DNA of 64,000 nucleotides from Mycobacterium lentiflavum (lineage in GTDB: Bacteria > Actinomycetota > Actinomycetes > Mycobacteriales > Mycobacteriaceae): the NCBI RefSeq assembly GCF_022374895.2, contig NZ_CP092423.2, forward strand, positions 4,898,001 to 4,962,000, given 5' to 3'. Under the pieces are notes generated by a model. The model had not been told where the DNA came from. It saw nothing but the letters and a program-made list of their open reading frames with translations, and ran no database searches. Positions within the stretch are counted from its first letter, which is position 1. Each line of letters starts with the position of its first letter. Shown here piece by piece: positions 17,509-26,414 of this stretch. Position numbers and translations under genes: made by a program.

Positions 17509-17870
17509 ATCAACGCACGCACACCGGTCAGCCACAGCGGCCGCACCCAGCTACCTATGCGAGTGCGCGTATGCCCATCCGCTGGACCGGTTGGGGCCTA
17601 AAGGCTACTGGCAGCGTTCTGAAAATGCGTGGGATTGCGTATCTTCGCAAAACCACGAAAACGTGCCGCCCGTCGACTAGCGTCCAGAACAGCGGCTCAG
17701 GGGGTGCATGCGACGCCACAGGGTTGGGCCCCGATATCGGGAAAGCGCGTCGCAAGAAATTCCAGCGCGAAGGGTGTAATAAGGCTGCGCGAAAAACGAT
17801 GTGCCAAACGTATTTCCGCCCCTCCCGTGCCGCTCACGCAATGTCGGCATTACGCACAGCGAGGCGCAAA
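17509..17870. other. 362-nt intergenic region before the acyltransferase pair
   Basis: No convincing gene. The frame of the downstream acyltransferase is open back to 17571, but that stretch encodes a basic, Cys-containing sequence unlike any Pap protein N-terminus. It holds two small symmetric elements: TTGCG-6 nt-CGCAA (17635-17650) and the 12-bp palindrome CCCGATATCGGG (17730-17741). Composition is less GC-rich than the flanking genes. A promoter for the pair is expected here, but I cannot place one. Confidence 0.6.
17730..17741. promoter_or_regulatory. 12-bp palindrome upstream of acyltransferase pair
   Basis: CCCGATATCGGG is a perfect palindrome 129 nt before the papA-like start. Could be a dimeric regulator site; no other support. 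Confidence 0.35.
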
Positions 17871-19349
17871 ATGGTCGCACTGGGGAACATCAACGAATGG
17901 CAACCGCCGCATGGTCCGCTGACTATGTGGACCGCCGTACCGACGGCGCATGAGGCGGCCCGCACCGCCCCGCGAAGCGGTCTTGCCCCGAGTTACCAGC
18001 AGGCCCAACACCTCTGGGCCGCGTTCCACGGCAAGGCCATGGACAGGCAGCTACCGCGGCTGATGGTCGTGGCGTGGGACATCGCCGGTACGTGCGACAT
18101 TGCGGTTATGACGACGGCGGTCAACTCTCACGTCCGTCGGCACGACACCTACCACAATTGGTTCGAATTCGACGACGGCGTGATCGTGCGCCGTCCCATC
18201 GAGGACCCGGAAGCCATCGATTTGGTGCCCGTGTCGTGGGGGCATATGACCCCCGACCAGGTGCGCACCCATGTCCTGGCGGCGACCCGCGCAACGCTCG
18301 AATGGGGTTGCTTCAACTTCGGCATCATCCAGCACGCCGACTACTTCACCTTCTATGCCAGCGTCGATCATCTGCACATCGACGGCTTGTCCGCCGGGGT
18401 CATCTTCTTCGACATCCACCTGACCTACCTTGAACTGTCGCAGGGCGCGGCGCACCGGCCCGCCACGCCTGTGCAGCTCAGAAGCTACCGCGACTACACA
18501 GCTCGGCAACGCGAGAAGGTTGCGGACCTCACCCTGGAATCGCCGGAGATCAAGGACTGGATCACATTCGCACGCGACGCCGACGGTAACTGGCCGAGTT
18601 TCCCGCTGCCCCTGGGCGACACCTGGGCCAGCAGCGCCGGCGACTTGGTGACCGTCGAGTTGCTGGATGCCGCTGGAACGGAGGCGTTCGATGCCGCCTG
18701 CATCGCGGCTGGCGCCAGGTTCCTCGGCGGCGTTCTGGCCTGCACCGCGCTGGCCGACTACATCTTGACCGGCAACGAGATTCATCGCGGGTTCACCGCA
18801 AGGGACACCCGGACACCAGGCATCGACACGATGACGGTGGGGTGGTTTGCAAGCATGGTTCCGGTCGTCGTGCCGACCGCGGGCGGCTCGTTCCCCGAAG
18901 CGGCCCGGGCCGCTCAGAAGTCGTTCGATGCCGCCAAAGATCTTGCTCACGTGCCGGTCGAGCGAGTCTTGGAGCTCGCCACACCGGATCAACTGGGCAT
19001 CAAGTTGCCCTCGCAGTTGCCGATGATGCTGTCCTTCCTCGACTTTCGCAAGATTCCACTGGCCGGGTTGTGGGCGGAGACGAACTTCGGTACCTACGGC
19101 GACAGCCTGTCCCATGGCGGAGTCAACGTCTGGATCAACCGGCACGCCGAGCGAACCACGGTCACGATCTCGTTCCCGGACAACGAGGTAGCTAGGGAGT
19201 CGGTGCACCAATACATCGCGACCCTGCATCGGATTTTCGCCCGCATCGCGGGCAAGGCCCTGGAACAGTCGAGCATCGTTGCGGCTGAGATGAATTCGGA
19301 TGGCCTGTATGCCCTTTCCCCGACAGAAGACGACGGCGAGGCGGCTTAG
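17871..19349 (+). CDS. PapA-like acyltransferase (condensation fold)
   Basis: 492 residues resembling PapA1/PapA2/PapA3, the acyl-CoA-dependent acyltransferases that esterify trehalose or other alcohols in sulfolipid, PAT and LOS synthesis. Alignable landmarks: SYQQAQHL near 41, HVRRHDTYHNWFE near 87-99, and the catalytic HxxxDG at His167-Asp171-Gly172. The first His of the usual HHxxxDG is Asp166, as in PapA1. The second family motif (DFGWG type) reads NFGTYG. ATG 17871 matches family N-termini and has GAGG at 17861. No pks, mmpL or fadD gene is in the window, so the substrate cannot be guessed. Followed after 3 nt by a second condensation-fold gene. Confidence 0.85.
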   Translation: MVALGNINEWQPPHGPLTMWTAVPTAHEAARTAPRSGLAPSYQQAQHLWAAFHGKAMDRQLPRLMVVAWDIAGTCDIAVMTTAVNSHVRRHDTYHNWFEFDDGVIVRRPIEDPEAIDLVPVSWGHMTPDQVRTHVLAATRATLEWGCFNFGIIQHADYFTFYASVDHLHIDGLSAGVIFFDIHLTYLELSQGAAHRPATPVQLRSYRDYTARQREKVADLTLESPEIKDWITFARDADGNWPSFPLPLGDTWASSAGDLVTVELLDAAGTEAFDAACIAAGARFLGGVLACTALADYILTGNEIHRGFTARDTRTPGIDTMTVGWFASMVPVVVPTAGGSFPEAARAAQKSFDAAKDLAHVPVERVLELATPDQLGIKLPSQLPMMLSFLDFRKIPLAGLWAETNFGTYGDSLSHGGVNVWINRHAERTTVTISFPDNEVARESVHQYIATLHRIFARIAGKALEQSSIVAAEMNSDGLYALSPTEDDGEAA

Positions 19350-19352
19350 AAT

Positions 19353-20720
19353 ATGAGCAATGTGCTGGACTTGGCCGACCAGACGCTCTTTCTCGGCGAG
19401 CGGGCCACCGCGACCACCAGTGTGTTGCAATGTATCTGGGTGTACGACCGCGCCGTCGACGTCGATGGTCTGCGGCGCTTCCATCACCATCTCGGCCGGG
19501 GACGGTTGTCACGCCGGATCGAACGTTCCCCCTTGCCGTTCGGCCGGCACCGCTGGGTATCCCCCGGCGACCGTCCCAGCCTCGAGATCGCCACAACGGC
19601 CCGGCCGCGTGACGAGATCGACGCGTGGCTCGAGACGCAGGCGAGCTATCGGCCCGACGCCGAACACGGACCCGGCTGGCACCTGGCCATGCTGCCGCTG
19701 ACCGACGGCGGCGCGGTAGTGAGTTTCGTTGTCACACACTGCCTCACCGACGGCGTCGGGCTCTGCGAAGCGTTGGCCAACGCGGCGTGCGGGCACGACG
19801 ACGCGATCATCTGGCCGCCCGCGGCGTCGCGGCGACGGTGGCAGGCGCTGTGCGAGGACGCACGCCAAACCGCGCGCGACACCGCGGATATCGGCCGTGC
19901 CGTCGTCGCCGCCGTGCGGATGGCCCGGCAAGCCAACGACGGATCCCCCGCCCCGTCATCCAAGCGTCCGCCCGGCGGAGGGGACCAAAACATCTCGCTG
20001 CCCATGGCGACGCTCTTCTTCGACGCCGACGAATGGGACGCCCGCGCACAGGCACTCGGCGGAACCAGCAACGCGCTCCTCGCCGGCTTGGCCACCCGGC
20101 TCGCCCAGCGCGTGGGCCGGGTGGCAGCGGACGGCTCGGTCAACGTCGGGATGCCGCTCAACGAGCGCGCTGCAGACGATACCCGCGCCAACGCGGTGAT
20201 CAACGTCGACGTCACGGTCAGACCGGCGACCGCGGCGACCGGTCTGGGTGAGATCCGCGCCGCGATCAAGCAATCGCTGATCCGCAGTCAGGAGCTGCCC
20301 GACGAGCGATGGGCATTGCTGCCGCTGATCCCGCTGATACCACAGCCCGTCTTCCGGCGTCTGATCAGCGTGGTCACCGGCAGCGCCACCACGGTCGTGT
20401 CGTCCAACCTCGGCGCGATCAACCCGGCGGCCAACCGGCCGGATGGCACCGACGCCGACTACTTCGCGATGAAGTCGGTGTACCCGGGCGTCACCGCCGC
20501 GACGATGTACAACACGAACGGCGCGCTGGCGTTGTTGTCGGGGCGAGTGCACGGACAGGTGTTCGTCTCGTTCCTCGCCTATGAGCTGGGCCGCCACAAC
20601 TCGAACGAGGATCTCCGAGAGCACATTTCGAACGCGTTGAGCGAATTCTCGCTGACCGCCACGGCGGGCTGGCGCACCGCCGGCGCGACATCGGAGCTAG
20701 CGGCGGCGCCGAGCCCGTAG
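19353..20720 (+). CDS. condensation-superfamily acyltransferase-like protein
   Basis: 455 residues. The N-terminus MSNVLDLADQTLFLGERATATTSVLQ and the motif THCLTDG (His129, Asp133, Gly134) place it in the BAHD/condensation/WS-DGAT fold; as in Pap proteins the first His of HHxxxDG is missing (Thr128). A later segment VVSSNLGAINPA resembles the conserved SN(L/V)G strand of WS/DGAT enzymes. Starts 3 nt after the PapA-like gene, so they form one transcript. The C-terminus overlaps the convergent VWA gene by 24 nt. Substrate unknown; wax-ester synthase, glycolipid acyltransferase or NRPS-like condensation roles are all open. Confidence 0.75.
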   Translation: MSNVLDLADQTLFLGERATATTSVLQCIWVYDRAVDVDGLRRFHHHLGRGRLSRRIERSPLPFGRHRWVSPGDRPSLEIATTARPRDEIDAWLETQASYRPDAEHGPGWHLAMLPLTDGGAVVSFVVTHCLTDGVGLCEALANAACGHDDAIIWPPAASRRRWQALCEDARQTARDTADIGRAVVAAVRMARQANDGSPAPSSKRPPGGGDQNISLPMATLFFDADEWDARAQALGGTSNALLAGLATRLAQRVGRVAADGSVNVGMPLNERAADDTRANAVINVDVTVRPATAATGLGEIRAAIKQSLIRSQELPDERWALLPLIPLIPQPVFRRLISVVTGSATTVVSSNLGAINPAANRPDGTDADYFAMKSVYPGVTAATMYNTNGALALLSGRVHGQVFVSFLAYELGRHNSNEDLREHISNALSEFSLTATAGWRTAGATSELAAAPSP

Positions 20721-22691
20721 ATAATCGCCGACCACCGCGGCACCCAGGCCGTCGAGATCGGGCACCACGACGCGTCCCTCCACCCGTCGCGCGACCTGGT
20801 CGATGAATCGCGCCAGACCCGGGTCACTGCCCAGCCGGAAGATGGTGATCTGCGCGCCCAACCGCGCCATGTCGTCGAAGCCGCGCACGGTGTGCGCGAT
20901 GGTCCGCGGGTGTGGCGGGTAGTCAAAAAACACCGAAGACCCGTCGCCGTCGACATCCTCGAGGTGTGCGGTCGGCTCGCCGTCGGTCACCACCAGCACC
21001 ACGGGTTGCGCGTTGGGATGGCGCCGCAGATGACGGCCCGCCAGCGCCAACGCGTGATGCAGGTTGGTGCCCTGCTCGTAGACCCCCTCCAGGCCGGTGA
21101 GCTCGGCGGCCGTCACGGTCCGGGCGTATCGGCCAAAGGCGATGATCTGCAAGGCATCCGAGCGAAACCGGGTGGTCACCAGGTGGTTGAGCGCGAGCGC
21201 CGTCTGCTTCATCGGCAACCAGCGATTCTCCATCACCATCGAAAACGAGGTGTCGACCAGCAGCGCCACCGCGGCCTGGGTGCGCGTCTCGGTCTCGGAC
21301 ACCTCGACGTCGTCGACGGTGATCTTCAGCGCCGGGTTCACGCTGTCCAGCGTCGCGGTCCCGGCCTGCCGCAGCACCGCGTTGGTCAGCGTGCGGGGAA
21401 TGTTCCACGGCTCGGTGTCACCGAACTGCCACGGCCGGGTCGCGCCGGTCAGCTCGCCCGCCGCCCCGGCGCGCCGCAGCTCACGGTCGCCTCGACGGCT
21501 CGAAAGCTGTTGTGCCACATCGCGTAACGCGGTCTCACCGAGCCTGCGCATGGCCTTGGGCGACAATCGCCACTGGCCGTCGGAGCCACGGTCCAAAAAG
21601 CCCTGATTGACCAGCGCCCGTTCCAGCTCCGACAGCGTCCGCGCGTCGATCGCGGCCTGATCGCCGAGCTGGCGCGCCAGCGCGTCCAGATCGACGTCGT
21701 CCATCGTGGCGCCGGGATAGCTCTGCGAAAGCTGGTCGGCCAGCTGCTCCAGCTCGGCGACGTCGGCCAGAGCCTGGGCGCCTTCGCCCATGCCGAACGG
21801 GTTGTCGCCGGAGAACTGCTCCGAACCCATCCAGTCCTCGCCCGGCCGGGCGGCCTGCAGGTTCGCGTCGAGGCGGTTCAACGCGTTCATCAGCGACGGA
21901 GAGCCAAATGCCTGCTGCGCCAACGCATCCAGCTCGGCGCGCTGGTCGGGGCTGAGGCTGTTACGGAACCGTTGCGCCGCGGCGGCCCGCTTGGCCAGCG
22001 AGTCCATCAGCTCGTCGATGTTGCGCGGGTTCTCCGGGAAGAACTCCCCATGCTTGTCCATGAAGTCGTCGAAGTCCGCACTCGTGTCTTCGCCGCGGTT
22101 GTGCTTGTCCAGCAGATCGTTGAGGTCGTCCAGCATGTCGTTGACGCGCTGGCGATCCTCGTCGGTGGCACCCGCCAGCGCCTCCTTCATGCCCGCGAAG
22201 CGCTGATCCAGCATCTCGCGGCCCAGCAGATCCTTGATCTGGTCGTACTTTTCGCGAGCCTCAGAACTGCGCCAATTGTACTCGGACAGTTCCTGGACCG
22301 CCTTGGCCGGCGAAGACGGCAGGGCGTCGAGCTGCAGTTCGCCGAAGCGGGCGTCGTCGTCGAGCGCGCGCGCCAATTCCTTACGCTCGGCCAGCACCGC
22401 CTCGTCGAGCAGCTTTTTGATATCCTGCAGTGTTCCGTCTAAGTTGTTGCGGCGCAACAGTTCCCGTCGGCGCCGGTTGGCTTCGGCCGCCAGCCGGTCG
22501 GCGCCGCGCATGTTCTCGGTACCACGGCGGAGCAGCTCGGACAGCGCCCGGCGCGGGGAGGTGCCGCCCATCACGTCCTGCCCGATCTGCTCGAGCGCCT
22601 CGCGCAGATCCACCGGCGGCGCCAACGGGTCCGGCCCGCCGGTGTACGCCGAGTAACGGGAGGAGTGCCCTGGCGAAATAGGCTTAGCCAT
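20697..22691 (-). CDS. VWA-domain protein (Rv0959 ortholog)
   Basis: 664 residues from ATG 22691. The long N-terminal part is helical and charged (D/Q/E-rich, about 1-430); the C-terminal von Willebrand A domain has a MIDAS motif DTSFS starting at Asp480. Overlaps the MoxR/chelatase-like AAA+ gene by 8 nt. AAA+ plus VWA pairs act as metal-insertion or chaperone machines (magnesium chelatase I/D, MoxR-VWA). Client unknown. Confidence 0.88.
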   Translation of the reverse strand: MAKPISPGHSSRYSAYTGGPDPLAPPVDLREALEQIGQDVMGGTSPRRALSELLRRGTENMRGADRLAAEANRRRRELLRRNNLDGTLQDIKKLLDEAVLAERKELARALDDDARFGELQLDALPSSPAKAVQELSEYNWRSSEAREKYDQIKDLLGREMLDQRFAGMKEALAGATDEDRQRVNDMLDDLNDLLDKHNRGEDTSADFDDFMDKHGEFFPENPRNIDELMDSLAKRAAAAQRFRNSLSPDQRAELDALAQQAFGSPSLMNALNRLDANLQAARPGEDWMGSEQFSGDNPFGMGEGAQALADVAELEQLADQLSQSYPGATMDDVDLDALARQLGDQAAIDARTLSELERALVNQGFLDRGSDGQWRLSPKAMRRLGETALRDVAQQLSSRRGDRELRRAGAAGELTGATRPWQFGDTEPWNIPRTLTNAVLRQAGTATLDSVNPALKITVDDVEVSETETRTQAAVALLVDTSFSMVMENRWLPMKQTALALNHLVTTRFRSDALQIIAFGRYARTVTAAELTGLEGVYEQGTNLHHALALAGRHLRRHPNAQPVVLVVTDGEPTAHLEDVDGDGSSVFFDYPPHPRTIAHTVRGFDDMARLGAQITIFRLGSDPGLARFIDQVARRVEGRVVVPDLDGLGAAVVGDYLRARRRR

Positions 22692-24069
22692 AAACGGTTT
22701 GGCCCTCCCCGGATACCTTGTCGATTCTCTTGGCCAGATACAACGCTTCGAGCGCCAGTTCCAGTGCCGCGGCCCGTTCGCCCTCGGATTCCGCATTCAG
22801 CCGGTCGGCGATCTCTTCCACGACGGGCAGGCCCGGAACGGCGGCCAGCACGTCCTTGGCGGAGATGCGCTCGCCGGTGGTCACCGCGGAACCGGCTTCC
22901 ACCGCGGCGACCAACGGGCCGACGTCGATGCCGCCGAGCGCGCGCGACGCGGTGTCGGCGGTCGCACGACGCAACAGATGCTCGAGCACCGCCTGTTCGC
23001 GGCCTTCCTCACCGGATTCGAACTCCAGCTTGCCGCGCAGCACGTCGATCACCGTGCCCAGGTCGACAACCCGGGCGACCGGGTCGGTCTCGCCGAGCAT
23101 GGCGCCGCGATGGCGGGCCGATGCGGCGACGGTTTCCGCCGCGGCGATGGCGAATCGCGCCGAGACGCCGGATCGCTGGTCCACCGAGTTGGACTCCCGC
23201 AGGTAGCGGGCGAACCGCGCGATCACCTGCGTCAGGTAATCGGGCACCTGTGCGCTCAGGTGTGCTTCCTGAACGATGACGCCGACCTCGGCGTCGAGCT
23301 CCAGCGGGTAGTGGGTACGGATTTCGGCGCCGAACCGGTCTTTGAGCGGCGTGATGATGCGACCGCGGTTGGTGTAGTCCTCGGGGTTGGCGCTGGCGAC
23401 CACCAACACGTCTAGCGGCAGGCGCAGCGTGTAACCGCGGACCTGGATGTCGCGCTCTTCCATCACGTTGAGCATCGACACCTGAATGCGCTCGGCGAGG
23501 TCGGGCAGTTCGTTGACCGCGACGATGCCGCGGTGCGCGCGCGGGATCAGCCCGTAGGCGATGGTTTCCGGGTCCCCGAGGCTGCGGCCCTCGGCCACCT
23601 TGATCGGGTCGATGTCACCGACCAGGTCGGCGACGCTGGTGTCGGGGGTGGCCAGTTTCTCGGTGTAGCGCTCGCTGCGATGCCGCCACTCCACCGGCAG
23701 GTCGTCGCCAAGGGTGGCGGCCCGGCGGATCGACTCCGGCGTGATCGGCGTGTACGGGTGCTCACCGAGCTCCGCGCCCCCGATCACCGGCGTCCATTCG
23801 TCGAGCAGCCCGATCAGCGCGCGCAGCAATCGAGTTTTGCCCTGGCCGCGCTCGCCGAGCAGAACGAAGTCGTGACCCGCGATCAACGCCCGCTCCAGCT
23901 GGGGCAATACGGTGTCCTCGAATCCCAGAATGCCCGGCCAGATGTCGTCACCCTCGGCCAGAGCGGTCAGTAGATTCTCGCGGATTTCCTGCTTGACTCC
24001 CCGCTCACGATGGCCGGCGGCACGTAGCTCGCCGACGGTTCGGGGCAAGTTGCTCGGTGATGTCACCAC
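22684..24069 (-). CDS. magnesium-chelatase-like AAA+ ATPase (Rv0958 ortholog)
   Basis: 461 residues, MoxR/ChlI clade AAA+. Walker A GERGQGKT at residues 72-79, an insert typical of chelatase I subunits, and sensor/Arg-finger segment NPEDYTNRGRIITPLKDRF. No chlorophyll or cobaltochelatase genes are adjacent, so this is a chaperone-type paralog partnered with the VWA protein whose start it overlaps. Divides that pair from purH by 53 nt. Confidence 0.9.
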   Translation of the reverse strand: MVTSPSNLPRTVGELRAAGHRERGVKQEIRENLLTALAEGDDIWPGILGFEDTVLPQLERALIAGHDFVLLGERGQGKTRLLRALIGLLDEWTPVIGGAELGEHPYTPITPESIRRAATLGDDLPVEWRHRSERYTEKLATPDTSVADLVGDIDPIKVAEGRSLGDPETIAYGLIPRAHRGIVAVNELPDLAERIQVSMLNVMEERDIQVRGYTLRLPLDVLVVASANPEDYTNRGRIITPLKDRFGAEIRTHYPLELDAEVGVIVQEAHLSAQVPDYLTQVIARFARYLRESNSVDQRSGVSARFAIAAAETVAASARHRGAMLGETDPVARVVDLGTVIDVLRGKLEFESGEEGREQAVLEHLLRRATADTASRALGGIDVGPLVAAVEAGSAVTTGERISAKDVLAAVPGLPVVEEIADRLNAESEGERAAALELALEALYLAKRIDKVSGEGQTVYG

Positions 24070-24122
24070 TCCACGCTACGTCGCGTCCCTAATGTGCGTC
24101 ATGTGCACCGGGTTTAGTGCTC

Positions 24123-25706
24123 TCAGTGAGCGAAGTGACGCGCCCCGGTGAGGTATAGCGTGACCCCGGCCGCGGTGGCCGCGGCGGTCACTTCGTCGTC
24201 GCGCACCGAGCCTCCCGGATGCACGATCGCCTTGACGCCGGCGCGAGCCAGCGTTTCCAGTCCGTCGGGGAACGGGAAGAACGCGTCGGAGGCCGCGACC
24301 GCCCCACCGACTCGGTCCTCACCGCGGGCATTCCCTCTTTCGACGGCCAGCCGAGCCGCGTCCACCCTGTTGACCTGACCCATACCGACGCCGATAGTGG
24401 CGCCGCCGGACGCGATCACGATCGCGTTCGACTTCACCGCGCGACAAGTGCGCCACGCAAACACCAGGTCGCTCAACGTCGCCGGGTCCGCCGGCGAGCC
24501 GGCCGCCAGCGTCCAGTTGGCCGGGTTGTCGCCGTGCGCGTCAAGCTGATCGCGCTGCTGCATCAGCAGTCCCCCGCTGATCGGTTTCAGCTCGGAGCCA
24601 CCGGCCAGCGGCTCGGAGGCCACCAGCACCCGGATGTTCTTCTTGCGCGTCAGCACGTCGAGGGCATCCGGCTCGTAGGCCGGGGCGACGATCACCTCGG
24701 TGAAGATGGTGCTTACGTACTCCGCCATCTCGACGCTCACTTCGGTATTCGTGGCAATGACGCCCCCGAAGGCGCTCAGCGGATCACACTCGTGGGCCTT
24801 GCGATGTGCGTCGGCAACCGACACCGACGAGATGGCGATGCCACACGGGTTGGCGTGCTTGATGATTGCCACACAAGTCTCTTCGTGGTCGAAGGCCGCC
24901 CGCCAGGCCGCGTCCGCATCGGTGAAGTTGTTGTAGGACATCTCTTTTCCATGCAGCTGCTCGGCCTGCGCCAGACCCGGCCACGCCGCCGGGTCCACGT
25001 ACAGTGCGGCCTGCTGATGCGGGTTCTCGCCGTAGCGCAGCATCGCCGAGCGGCGCCAGCTGTGGCCGAACCACCGCGGGAAGGTGGTCTGCGGATGCTC
25101 GGGCGCCAGCGTCGACTCCATCCAGCTCGCCACGGCGATGTCGTACTCGGCGGTGTGCGCAAAGGCCAACGACGCCAGCTTCTTGCGCTCGGCGAGCGTG
25201 AATCCGCCGCTGCGCGTCGCCGCGAGCACCCCGTCGTAACCGAGCGGGTCGACGACCACCGCCACACTCGGATGGTTCTTCGCGGCCGCCCGGACCATCG
25301 ACGGCCCGCCGATGTCGATCTGCTCGACGCATTCGTCCAGGCCCGCGCCGGAGTCGACGGTCTGGCTGAACGGATAGAGGTTGACGACGACCAGCTCGAA
25401 GGCGGCGATCCCGAGCTCCTCGAGCGCCGCGGCGTGTTCGGGCTTGCGCAGATCGGCCAGCAGTCCGGCGTGCACGCGCGGGTGCAGGGTCTTGACCCGG
25501 CCGTCGAGCACCTCGGGAAAGCCGGTCAGCTCCTCCACGGGTGTCACCGGAATCCCGTTGTCTGCAATGGTTTTCGCGGTCGATCCGGTCGAGACGATCT
25601 CGACGCCGGCCGCGCTCAGACCCTGAGCCAGTTCGATGAGGCCGGTCTTGTCGTAGACGCTGATCAACGCACGCCGAATCGCTCTTTTTGACTCGTCGGT
25701 GCTCAT
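24123..25706 (-). CDS. purH: bifunctional AICAR formyltransferase/IMP cyclohydrolase PurH
   Basis: Last two steps of de novo purine synthesis (AICAR to FAICAR to IMP). 527 residues: N-terminal MGS-like IMP cyclohydrolase domain (ALISVYDKTGLIELAQGL, LHPRVHAGLL) and C-terminal AICAR transformylase domain with the K-H dyad region CVAIIKHANPCG and GDSAFFPFPD-like segment ASDAFFPFPDGLE. Begins 7 nt after purN, forming a purN-purH operon. Confidence 0.97.
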   Translation of the reverse strand: MSTDESKRAIRRALISVYDKTGLIELAQGLSAAGVEIVSTGSTAKTIADNGIPVTPVEELTGFPEVLDGRVKTLHPRVHAGLLADLRKPEHAAALEELGIAAFELVVVNLYPFSQTVDSGAGLDECVEQIDIGGPSMVRAAAKNHPSVAVVVDPLGYDGVLAATRSGGFTLAERKKLASLAFAHTAEYDIAVASWMESTLAPEHPQTTFPRWFGHSWRRSAMLRYGENPHQQAALYVDPAAWPGLAQAEQLHGKEMSYNNFTDADAAWRAAFDHEETCVAIIKHANPCGIAISSVSVADAHRKAHECDPLSAFGGVIATNTEVSVEMAEYVSTIFTEVIVAPAYEPDALDVLTRKKNIRVLVASEPLAGGSELKPISGGLLMQQRDQLDAHGDNPANWTLAAGSPADPATLSDLVFAWRTCRAVKSNAIVIASGGATIGVGMGQVNRVDAARLAVERGNARGEDRVGGAVAASDAFFPFPDGLETLARAGVKAIVHPGGSVRDDEVTAAATAAGVTLYLTGARHFAH

Positions 25707-25713
25707 GCTGCGC

Positions 25714-26343
25714 TCATCCCAAGGTCGCCTTTCGTCCGGTCCAGGTCACGCCGCGGGTTGCGATCGCGGCCACCACGTCCACCAGCAGTCTGCGTTCGAT
25801 GACTTTGATGCGTTCGTGCAAGGTCTCTTCGGTGTCGCCGTCGAGCACCGCAATGGGCTCCTGCGCCAATATCGGCCCGGTGTCCATGCCGGCATCTACC
25901 AGGTGCACCGTACAGCCGGTGACCTTCACACCGTAATCCAGCGCTTCGGGAACGGCATGCGCTCCCGCGAAAGCCGGCAACAGCGCCGGATGCGTATTCA
26001 GTGTCCGGCCGACGAATCGTGAAAGGAATTGCGGTCCAAGGATTTTCATGAAGCCGGCCGACACGATCAGATCGGGCGAGTGCGCGGCGGTGGCCTCGGT
26101 GATCGCAGCGTCCCAGGCCGCGCGATCGGGGTGGTCACCGAGGCGGACGGTGAACGTCGGCACCGAAGCGGCCGCGGCGATCTCGGTGGCCCGGCAGTCG
26201 CGATCCACGCCGACCGCGACCACTCGGGCCGGGTAGTCATCGACGGCGGCGGCCAGCAGGGAATTCAACAGCGATCCGGTGCCCGACGCCAGCACCACCA
26301 GTCGCGCCGGCGCGCTCGGGGGCACGCGGAGCGGTTCGACCAC
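25714..26343 (-). CDS. purN: phosphoribosylglycinamide formyltransferase PurN
   Basis: Transfers formyl from 10-formyl-THF to GAR in purine synthesis. 209 residues starting at GTG 26343. Conserved GTGSLLNSLL near the N-terminus and the catalytic NTHPALLPAF segment with its Asn and His, then a downstream VDAGMDTGPILAQ containing the catalytic Asp. Upstream of purH in the same direction. Confidence 0.95.
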   Translation of the reverse strand: MVEPLRVPPSAPARLVVLASGTGSLLNSLLAAAVDDYPARVVAVGVDRDCRATEIAAAASVPTFTVRLGDHPDRAAWDAAITEATAAHSPDLIVSAGFMKILGPQFLSRFVGRTLNTHPALLPAFAGAHAVPEALDYGVKVTGCTVHLVDAGMDTGPILAQEPIAVLDGDTEETLHERIKVIERRLLVDVVAAIATRGVTWTGRKATLG

Positions 26344-26414
26344 ATCGCGAGCCTAGCCCGATGACAATGCGCGTCGCCCAAGCGACTCGAGGAGGACTCG
26401 GGCATTCTGGCCGG

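Noticed and set aside
17571..17870. 100-codon N-terminal extension of the PapA-like gene
   Set aside because: Open but unlike Pap N-termini, basic and Cys-rich; the ATG at 17871 has a ribosome site and matches the family start.
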